The notes beneath the pieces were generated by a model. That model worked only from the letters and a program-made list of their open reading frames with translations. It was not told the origin of the DNA and ran no database searches. The position numbers and the translations under genes are program-made. A stretch of 64,000 nt of DNA from Podocnemis expansa (taxonomy: Eukaryota > Chordata > Testudines > Podocnemididae), in NCBI GenBank assembly GCA_007922195.1, contig ML681995.1, positions 1,005,982 through 1,069,981 on the forward strand, in the 5' to 3' direction. This document shows, one piece after another, positions 55,220-64,000 of the stretch (positions are counted from its first letter, which is position 1; the number at the start of each line of letters is the position of its first letter).

Positions 55220-55261
55220 TGCTACACCACTAAGAACATGTATTGACTGCTACCTAGAAGC

Positions 55262-56360
55262 TTGCAAACAGGGGGACTGAAAACAGGGGAGTCTGAGAGG
55301 GAGTTTGGGGAGGCCATGATGGTGAAGAGGAGCTGCACTGCTTGTGCCAGTGCCCCTTCTGTCTCCTCCACCTGTGCTTGTAGCCAGACAGACATCCTGA
55401 GCATGGATCTCTCTACCCAGATCCTGGTGTGGACTTCCAGGGAATGTGGCCTGCAGTTCCCTGTCTCTGATGATCAGGCTGGAGAGATGAATCAATGTGA
55501 CAGGTATCTGCACGTGGAATCTCTCAGGAGGCAGGTGGGAGAGTTACAGGAGGAGGTCTCTAGGCTAAGGAGTATCCATACCCTGGAGAAGTTCCACAGT
55601 AGCATCCCTGAGGAGACATGCAAGGATGAGGATACTATCCAGGTGCTGAAGGCTACTGCTGCACCACTGGAGAAGGATGGGATGCCTATGGCAGAGGGAG
55701 GACACTGACACCTGGTTACCTCTGGCAGCAGACAATGCTCCACCCCTGCTCCCATCCCTCCCTCCGTTGTGGTGAAGAACCATTATGCAGCGCTAGAGAT
55801 GATGGATGAGGTGGAACAGGAGACACCATGCACCCCCCAGACTGGAAGGATCACAGCCACCACAGCTAGGAGGAAATAGAGGGTTGTGGTGGTTGGGGAC
55901 TCACTTCTGAGGGGGACAGAAGCACCCATCCGTAACCCTGCCAAGGCTTCTCAGGAGGTATGCTGCCTGCCAGGTGCCCGCATCAGACATTACAGAGGGA
56001 TTGTCAAGAATCATCCACTCTTCTGACTACTACCCCATGCTGTTCATCCATGTGGGAACGAATGATACTGAGAGAGGTGATCCTCGGCAGATCAAAGGTG
56101 ACTACAGGGCTCTAGGAGTGCAGGGGAAGGAGTTTGAAGCACAGGTGGTGTTCTCCTTGATCCTTCCAGTCAAGGGTAGGGGCATGAGTAGACACAGATG
56201 CATTCTGGAGGTGAATGCCTGGCAGCAAAGATGGTGCCATCAGGAGGGCTTTGGCTTCCTTGACCATGGAATGCTGTTCCAGGAAGGACTGCTAGGCAGA
56301 GATGGACTCCATCCATCGAGAAAGGGAAGAGCATATTCAGACATCGACTGGCTGACCTAG
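55262..56360 (+). pseudogene. CR1 ORF1: Cys-rich/coiled-coil plus SGNH esterase, broken
   Basis: Codons 1-148 (55262-55708) contain a Cys-rich stretch (CTACASAPSVSSTCAC), then a heptad-like coiled coil (SLRRQVGELQEEVSRLRSI). TGA at 55706-55708 and TAG at 55877-55879 interrupt the frame. VVVVGDSLLRG follows at 55883, SGNH block I with the nucleophile Ser. After a frame change near 55985 the frame at 55974 gives SDYYPMLFIHVGTND (block III, G-x-N-D) and GRDGLHPSRKGR (block V, D-x-x-H). CR1 ORF1 proteins of this design bind nucleic acid and carry an esterase whose role is still debated. Catalytic residues are still visible despite two stops and one shift. Confidence 0.85.
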
Positions 56361-56659
56361 TGAGGAGGGCTTTAAACTAGGTTTGAATGGGGAAGGAGAC
56401 TAAAGCCCACAGGTAAGTGACAATGTGGGAGACCTGGGGGAGGGATGGAACTTGGGGGATACTGGGACTGTAACACGAGGGATAAAAAAGAATGTAGTTG
56501 CAACATAGGGGGGGATCAAATAATTGTGTCAGATGTTCTAATGAAGCTTTAATGCCTGAGGCAGGTACAGGAGGACAACACCAGGAAAAAAAATGCAAGG
56601 AGGAAGATGCAATAGAACTGAAAATCGACACAGGAAAGTAGGGCAATCAGCCGGGCATC

Positions 56660-59383
56660 TTAGGTGCCTGTACACGAATTCGAGGAGCCTGGGAAACAAG
56701 CAGGAAGAATTGGTAGTACTAGTGTAGACAAGGAACTATGATATAATTGGAATAACAGAGACATGGTGGAATAGCTTGCATGATTAGAGCTCTACCATGG
56801 ATGGGTATAAGTTGTTCAGGAAGGACAGGCAGGGAAGAAGAGGAGGAGGAGTAGCGCTATATGTAAAAGAGCTGTATGACTGCTCAGAGCTCCATTATGG
56901 AAGTGGAACCGAGCCAGTTGAAAATCTGTGGGTTAAGTTTAGAGGAGAGGGCAACATGGGGAATGTCATGGTGGGTGTCTGCTATAAACCTCCAGACCAG
57001 GAGGAGGAGGTGGATGAGGCATTCTATGGACAACTGGCAGAAGTTTCCAGATCACAGTCTCATGGGGGACTTCAATTAACCTGGCATCTGCTGGGAGGCC
57101 AATACAGTAGTGCACAGGCAATCTAGGAAGTTTTTGGAGAGTGTTGAGGACAACTTCCTGGTACAAATGCTGGACGAACCAACTAGGGGCCTTGCACCTC
57201 TTGACCTGCTGCTCACAAACAGAGAAAAACTGATTGGGGACATAGAAGAGAACAGCAACCTGGGCAGCAGTGACCATGAGATCGTAGAGTTCAAGATGCT
57301 GATTAATGGAAAAAAGGAAAGAAGCAAAACGCAGAACCTGGACTTCAGAAAAGCAGATTTTGGCTACCTCAGGGAACTGATGGGAGATTGGGAGATTGAT
57401 CTGAAGGGGAACTGTGTCCAAGAGAGCTGGCTGCATTTTAAAGATACCCTGCTAAGGGCACAAGAAGATACCATTCCAATGAGCAGAAAGAACAGCAAAT
57501 ATGGAAGGTGCCCAGTGTGGCTTAACAGATAACTCTGCACTGAGCTAAACCATAAAAAGGAAGCAGAAGTTTGGACAGATGACTGAAGAGACAAAGATAT
57601 TGCTCTGGACTGCAAGGATAAAATCAGAAAGGCCAAAGGACAATTGGAGTTGTGGCTAGCAAGGGATGTGAAGGATAACAGGAAGGAGTTCTACAAGCAT
57701 GTTAATAAGAAGAGGATCAGGGATGGTGTAGGTCCCTTACTGAATAGCACAGGTATCCTTGTGATAGAGGATGAAGAAACAGCTAAAGTGTTCAATGCTT
57801 TTTTTTTTACTTCAGTTTTCACAGGCAGGGCCAGCTCCCAGCCCACTACACTGGGTATGGCAGATTGCAGAGAAGAAGAGAGGCCCTTGGTGACAGAAGG
57901 TCAGGTTAGGGACTACCTAAAGAAGCTGAATATGCACAAGTCCATGCAGCTGGAGGACCTGCATCCAAGGGAGCTGGCCAATGAGATAGCAGTACTGCTG
58001 GCCATTATCTTTGAAAACTCATGGCGAACGGGGGAAGTGCCAGAGAACTGTAAAAAAGCAAATATAGTGCCTATCTTCAAGAAAGGGGAAAAGGAGGATC
58101 CAGGGAATTGCAGACCTGTCAGCCTCACCTCAATCCGGGGAAAAATCATGGAGCAGGTTCTCAAAGAATCCATCCTGTAACACTTGGAGGAAAACAGAAT
58201 GATCAGGAACAGTCAGCATGGATTTACCAAGGGTAAATCGTTCCTGAACAACCTCATCACCTTCTATGATGAGATGACTGGATTTGTGGATGTGGGACGA
58301 GCCATTGACGTTGCATACCTCAACTTTAGCAAGGCTTTTGATATGGTTTCCCACACCATTCTCGTCAGCAAGTTAAGGAAGTATGGGTTGGGTGTGTGGA
58401 CTGTAAGGTGGATAGAGAACTGTCTAAATCAACGATTTCAGCGTGTAAGAATCAATGGCTCCATGTCTAGTTGGTAACCAGTAATGAGGGGTATGCCCCA
58501 GGGGTCGGTTCTGGGGCCAGTTCTGTTCAACATTTTTATTAATGATCTGGATGATGGGATAGATTGCACACTCAGTAAATTTGTGGATGACACTAAGCTG
58601 CGGGGCACTGGTAGACACACTGGAGGGCAAGGACAAGATTCAGGAAGACCTTGACAAATTGAAGCAGTGGGCCAATAGGAATCTCATGAGGTTCAACAAG
58701 AACAAGTGCAAAGTCCTGCACTTGGGATGGAAAAAACTCATGCACTGCTACAAGCTGGGGAGCAATCAGCTAAGTAGCAGCACCATAGAAAAGGACCTGG
58801 GAGTCCTGGTGGATGGGAAGGTGGATATAAGTCAGCAGTATGGTCTTGCTTTCAAAAAGGCCAGTGGCATACTGGGATGCATCAGAGGAAGTGTTGCCAG
58901 CAGATCGAGGGATGTGATCATTCCCCTCTATTTGACACTGGTGAGGCCATATCTACAATACTGTGTCCAGTTTTGGGCTCCCCACTACAAAAAGGACTTG
59001 GACAAATTAGAAAGAGTCCAGCGAAGGGCAACAAAAATGATCAAGGGGCTGGAGCACAAGACCTATGAAGAAAGACTGAAGGAACTAGGCTTATTTAGCC
59101 TGCAGAAGAGAAGACTGAGGGGGGATTTGATAGCAACCTTCAACTTCCTGAAGGGATGCTCCAAGAAGATGGAGCTTGGCTGTTCTCAGTAGTAACAGAG
59201 GAGACAACAAGGAGCAATGGTTTCAAGTTGCAGCTGGGGAGGTCGAGGCAGGATATTAGGAAAAACTTTCTTACTAGGCGAGTGGTAAAGCATTGGAATG
59301 GGCTACCTAGGGAGGTGGTGGAATCTTCATCTTTGGAGATGTTTAAGGCCCAGCTGGACAAAACTCTGGCTAGGATAATTTAG
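56660..59383 (+). pseudogene. CR1 ORF2: APE endonuclease and reverse transcriptase, broken
   Basis: Endonuclease pieces are SLGNKQEEL, IIGITETWW (catalytic Glu), GGGVALYVKE, GVCYKPP (56797 frame) and LGSSDHEIVEF (57110 frame, SDH box). The RT pieces are ENCKKANIVPIFKKG, NCRPVSLTS (57644 frame, stop at 58178-58180), NSQHGFTKGKS, LNFSKAFDMVSH (58184 frame), [19 protein letters not shown] and FVDD at 58580-58591 (catalytic Asp pair intact; Phe-Val instead of Tyr-Ala), DLGVLVD and RPYLQYCVQFW (58581 frame). The tail [25 protein letters not shown] is in the 59156 frame. At least five stops or shifts. The protein would nick DNA and reverse-transcribe CR1 RNA. Confidence 0.92.
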
Positions 59384-59462
59384 TGGGAGTATTCCTGCTT
59401 TTTTGGCAGGGGGTTGGACTAGCTGACCTCATGAGGTCCCTTCCAATTCTATGATTCTATGA

Positions 59463-61735
59463 GAAGTCTGACAGTTTAAATAGAGTTACTGTTTCAGGAA
59501 TAAGTAGTTTTGTTCAGCGATATTCTCCTTGTGCAAAGAACCCTAACTTTGTAGAGGGTACAAACATTTGCTTTTCAACATTGAATTAGGTCCCAAGGTT
59601 TTTTTCCTCTCTGTCTCAACGTCAAACTCAAATAGGGCTGAAAATACCTTAGTAGCCTAGACCCATGCATGCTTTAAGTACTTGAGAGTACTGCCATTGA
59701 AGTAATTGGAAATGCTCAGGAGCTCAAAGTGAAGCAGGTGATTAAGTTCTTGAAGAATTGAGGTCTTCATTTTGCAGAACTTGTACAACCAATTCCTTTT
59801 ATTTTGATCAGTGCAGCATCTTGCATAGTCTGTTCACACCTGAAGAATAAGTGCAAAATGCTACCAGATCAGAATAGTGGATTTATTTATTTACTTATTT
59901 TTATAGCCAGTTTGCACTGAAGCAAATGACTGCATCAGGTGGAAGTCAAGGTTTTGCTTTAAACTTTGTGTTTAAATTATCCCCGCTACTAAAATAAAAA
60001 TTCAGTCAAAACCAGGGGAATAGTTGTGACATACTTGTGGGTTCTATGCAAACCCATACTTTGACACAAATTTGCTATAAAATAAAGGCTCAGTTCAATT
60101 GGAGAGTTAGCAAATCTTTCAACAAAACTGAGCTGAGTTTGTTACAAAACCTGTAAAATCAGGTGAATCTCAGGTGACTCCACCATGAATATTTTTGACA
60201 ACCCCAAGATAAATATTTTATTAACATCATACATTAAAACCTAGCAGATACTGGCTACTGCATGAGACAAGATACAGACTGGTTGGATAACTGTTTTTTA
60301 TCCTATGTTCTATCTTTAAAATGAATCTGCTTTCATGCGAAGCCCTGATTGCCCCTGAGACTTGCAGATACCTGGCTTACTTTCACTATGAATGCTCAGT
60401 TTGAGCATCAAGAAATTCCTAAACATCTTTAGTATTAACTTAGGGGGGTTCTGATGATTAGGGTCTCTCATTTTCTGTGCTCTGATCCTTTGGAATTCTG
60501 TATTAAGAAATATTCAGCAGTCTTTCTCCTTTGCAGATTTCCAGTTCAAACAGAAGATTTTTATTTTTATTTTGACTTGCTTTCTGGCAGGTATGGTATT
60601 TTACACACAGTGCTCTGGGACCTTGTGTGAAGGGCGCTATATAAGTATATGGATTGGCTTGGCTGAATAATTCTTTTTGACTTCCTCAGGCTGTTAATCC
60701 TGTATGCCTGTGGTGATAAACCCAGAAAATCCCAGATAATCCTATACAGTATTCATACAGGGCTGGCAAACAGCTATAAATACATATCAAACTGTCAAAC
60801 ACCATTATCATTTAGACAACTCTGCTGTCCCTTCCAAATTGCATTAGAATATCCAGGCTTGACTTTAAGTCTCCCCATACTATTCCTCTCTCTTCTCCTC
60901 TTAATAACAGAGTACAAGTTACTTAGGTTGTGAACAGAATAATGCATGTTTACTGCTAGAGAATCATGTTTATTGCAGCTCTGCTTCCACACGACTCGCA
61001 GACACAGTGAATGGTTGAATTTCCTTACATAAGCAAATAATTCTTGGCAGTTTTCAAATCTAAAACATTTCATTGCCAAAAGTCTTTTGTTTACGACACG
61101 AAACAAATGTTGTTACTACTGCAATTCCAAAAAAGCATCTTAACTATATCCTTTAATGAAAATGCTTTTGCAGTCTTAATGTTTAATTAGATATATAACA
61201 AAATAACAAAAGATTTTTTTTGTTATAGTTTTAGCTTGGATAATAGCCAGAGATAAATAATAGTTTAGTCCCTGCTGTGTTCCACAGCAACACTGCATTA
61301 CATACAGTTATAATTACCGTTTAACTGCAAATCCCTGAAATAGAATGAAAAACCCGGTAACCACTCTACCTTCATGCCCTTTTAAATTTCCCCTTCAAAG
61401 AAAAGTGACAAAATATAAGATATTTTGTAACATGAAAAGACCACTTGACTCCTCAATCATACCAGTTTAAATAGAAAGTAAATCCACTGAGATCAATGGA
61501 ATTACACCAGTGGTAAGCAGATGTGATGGACTGGAGAATCAGTCCCTGTCCAAGTTTAAACATTCTTTTTCAGGGCTAATGTGTAAAAAAGCAAGCCAGA
61601 GTTTTGTACATGCTATAACATGTCTAGATTACCACACACAGTGTATTGCATTTGTTTGTGCATATGAGGTACATACAAAAATAAGTCTCTAAGCACCTAA
61701 TGACGTGTGCATGCAAGTCATCACTTTGTCTGCAT
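59463..61735. other. Non-coding, mostly nothing recognised
   Basis: AT-rich sequence. GTGCTCTGGGACC...GGGCGCTATATAAGT near 60610-60650 resembles the CTTTGGGATCC...GGTGCTATATAAAT block found at the ends of old amniote SINE-like repeats. No reading frame with a motif was seen. Confidence 0.4.
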
Positions 61736-61737
61736 AG

Positions 61738-61938
61738 CATACAAGGAGTCCTATGGCACTTAAAGACTAATTTATTTATTACATGAGATTTTGTGGGAGG
61801 AAACCTTCAAAGCATCTGACAAAGTGGGATTTTCTCCCACAAACTTATGCAATGAATAAATTTGTTAGTCTTTAAGTTCCACAGGACTCCTTGTTTTTTT
61901 TGCTGAACTAGACTAACATGGCTACCCCTTTTGAACTT
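61738..61938. repeat. Penelope-like terminus, palindromic head-to-head copy
   Basis: The left half (61740-61803) is the terminus in reverse (ACAAGGAGTCCTATGGCACTTAAAGACTAA, TTATTACATGAGATTTTGTGGGAGGAAA). The right half (61805-61938) is the same terminus forward (CTTCAAAGCATCTGACAAAG, TTTTCTCCCACAAACTTATGC, AATAAATTTGTTAGTCTTTA, GACTCCTTG, CTAACATGGCTACCCC). The two halves are nearly self-complementary over about 60 bases. The copy is non-coding. Confidence 0.8.
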
Positions 61939-63844
61939 CATATGCACAGTCATAGCAACTGCACATTAACATGTTGGCATGTTCTTGTATATTGGATTAT
62001 GCAAATAGTCCAACTAGCTCATTATCCTTTCCCAGAGTGACCAACAGCAAATATTTCTAAAGGAATGAACACAACAGGGCAATCATCAAACCAGAGGTTA
62101 TGGCGATACAGAGCATAGCAGTGCAGCCCTGAGCATCTTGGCCAATAGACATTGATAGACCTACCAGGGTGTGAAAGAAATAAAGCGAGGGGTTTGATAT
62201 GTCCTATAGCCAAAAACAAAACAAAACATGACAAAGGAAATCTCTCAAGCTTTTGTTTTATTTGCAGGTCACTCCTTACCTCTAACTCGGAGCACATATA
62301 ATGTATTAAAAAACAAACACTATTGCATTAGCTAGGTGAGGCCCTATCTACACCTTTCCATCTATTGTTTATTATATTGTCTCTCTATGTGTGATATACT
62401 CACAAGAACATTACCTGGTCACCTGGACCCAGAGAAGCATGACCAGCATCAGGCTACAGCTCTTATCTCTCTTCCCACCTTGCTTTCACCACTGATTTCT
62501 TTCCCCTTTATCTGTCCTATAGACAAAGTTCCTTGTGTAGCATGATGACATCAGAGGGAAGTCAGGCTGTCATCTCTCTCTTCTCACCTCTCTTCACTGT
62601 CCATCTCCCTGGACAAGTGAATGGGGCACTGGACAAGGAATTCATATGCCTTCATACGTGAAGTGTGTGTGGCAGCAGTACTCACCTAGAAACCAGTTGC
62701 TGTGGATGTCATGACTTTCAAGTTACCTCTGAAGTCCTGTGCACTGTAGAGCATAGGAATCATGACTGGATTCTGCCTTTCTGATTACCTCAGTGGTGAA
62801 GAAATTTTGAATGGGTCATGTAGAGCTTCTCTTGTAGGTCATATTATACCATCTGCATGACTTCAGGGGATGTGGGCACCAAATACAAGGTAAAAGACAG
62901 ATGTGCATATTAGCATATCATAGCACTCCTATATAATGTACCAAGCCCATGGCCATGTTCCACAGGGCCAAGGACATGAATGGACACTTAAAGAAAATGG
63001 TGCTGTTTGAGTCACATTACACACATGAGCCTTCAATTTGTCACAGGCATACTGGATTAAGCAATAACCAAAAAGAAAACCAAAAAGCACAGGTACAAAG
63101 AATAACAGCAACAGTTTAGGGTACTGGGGGAACAACGAAGATGACTCAATTTGCCTCCAGATTTTTTTTTAAATAAAAGCCTTAAAAATTGCCTGTGCTG
63201 AAGTACTGTTGGTTAGAAAAGGCTTGTCTCAGTAATGCTGCATTCTTCCCAAGCTGGGGCATCTTCAAAGAGCCTTCAGAAAGAATGACAGCCACTTAAA
63301 TCTGAAACGAAAGCACCACCAGGCTATGGCTGGCCTCAGGCACTGCAGGTCCTAAAATTGATATGACTCCATATTCATTGTCATTATTTTCAAAGAATCT
63401 TGGAGTCATTTCAATGAGATTTAAAAAGGGGGGGGGGAATAGTAGGAAATCTATTTAAAGGTTTTTCCCTGCTACTTTTTCAATGTCTTTATTTTTAAAT
63501 TATATATTGATATATGAAAGAGGACTGATGTAGTGGTTCCAAGTAAGAATTATACCATACTCACTCCAGTCTCATTATCGTGTGCTTAAATTTCTCACAC
63601 AGACCAGATTTTCTTTTTTATAAGTTACATAAATGTCAGCCATTTTGGATTTAACCAGTTATAGTGAAGATATTTGAGGGTGATTTCAAATTGTCAGGAA
63701 ATATGTTTATTATTTATGCTTGGATACTTTGGCCGGTAGAAAGTCATGAAGTCCTATATTGGTTGTCCCATGCAGCTAGAGCAAAGTTCATTGTAAGGCT
63801 GGTGGCTCTGTGATGGAAAAGCAAAATAATTTTTAAATATCTAT
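61939..63844. other. Non-coding, nothing recognised
   Basis: AT-rich DNA with a G9 run near 63429. No motif-bearing frame or clear repeat was found. Confidence 0.45.
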
Positions 63845-63852
63845 TGTACTTT

Positions 63853-64000
63853 TATGGCCCCTGTCACCACAGTATCTGAGCCCTCACAGTTGGCAATATA
63901 TTTACTCTCACATTACTCCTATTAGATGGGAAACACCATTGCTTCCATTTTAGTAATGAAGAACTGAGTTATGGAGACTAATTGACATATCAAAAGTCAC
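63853..64000 (+). repeat. MIR-like SINE, truncated by the window edge
   Basis: The order TATGGCCCCTGTCACCACAG, TATCTGAGCCCTCACA, ATATATTTACTCTCACATTA, TGCTTCCATTTTAGTAATGA, GAACTGAGTTATGGAGACTA, then CATATCAAAAGTCAC follows a MIR-type sauropsid SINE. It continues beyond the end of the window. Confidence 0.65.

Larger units (their letters stand above)
55262..59462 (+). mobile_element. Near full-length CR1 LINE, dead copy
   Basis: This spans 5'-leader-like sequence (GGGGACTGAAAACAGGGGAG), ORF1, a short spacer, ORF2, and the terminal ATTCTATGATTCTATGA. At 4.2 kb it is close to the full length known for CR1. It lies directly right of a hAT element; the exact 5' end is uncertain by some tens of bases. 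Two other CR1 pieces in this window (26.2 and 29.6 kb) are truncated copies in reverse orientation. Confidence 0.92.

Overview
This window looks like repeat-dense, gene-poor nuclear DNA from a non-avian sauropsid, most probably a turtle or crocodilian. The evidence is the repeat content: abundant CR1 LINEs ending in the ATTCTATGATTCTATGA-type tail, Penelope-like retroelements, hAT and PIF/Harbinger DNA-transposon relics, MIR-like SINE remnants, and a long GC-rich Tx1/L1-group LINE. I found no host protein-coding gene, tRNA, rRNA or CRISPR array that I can support. The AT-rich remainder reads as intron or intergenic sequence.

Layout. 1-12.4 kb is mostly unique AT-rich DNA with one Penelope-derived fragment (3.9-4.2 kb) and an old MITE fragment (11.1 kb). 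12.4-14 kb is a repeat cluster: a 199-bp hAT MITE, a MIR-like SINE, Penelope fragments, and a relic of a PIF/Harbinger transposase. 14-26 kb is largely unique, with microsatellites, an AT-rich inverted-repeat element, a MIR copy and another Penelope fragment. 26.2-32.7 kb is dense: a reversed CR1 tail, a decayed LINE with a C-terminal zinc finger, two MITEs, and a nearly full-length dead Penelope-like element (RT plus GIY-YIG endonuclease). That element has inverted terminal arms, one of them interrupted by a CR1. At 34.4 kb lies a 0.37-kb non-autonomous relative of the Tx1 element.

38.37-50.99 kb is a GC- and CpG-rich block that contrasts sharply with its AT-rich surroundings. It is one, or two overlapping, Tx1-like LINEs: a C-rich 5' UTR with repeated hairpins; ORF1 (Pro/Ala-rich, one CCHC knuckle); an overlapping ORF2 (APE-type endonuclease, reverse transcriptase, C-terminal zinc knuckle); and a 3' UTR with a perfect hairpin. 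A 400-base run of N (44323-44722) splits it. The sequence before the gap (40848-44322) is repeated almost exactly after it (44723-48178). This is what two unmerged overlapping contigs would look like, so the apparent tandem copy may be an assembly artefact.

51-64 kb holds a possible LTR-type sequence with a degenerate tandem repeat (52.5-53.6 kb), a 626-bp hAT element directly followed by a near full-length dead CR1 (ORF1 esterase, ORF2 EN/RT; 55.26-59.46 kb), a palindromic Penelope terminus (61.7 kb), and a MIR-like SINE running off the right edge. None of the mobile elements is clearly intact; the Tx1 LINE is closest to it.
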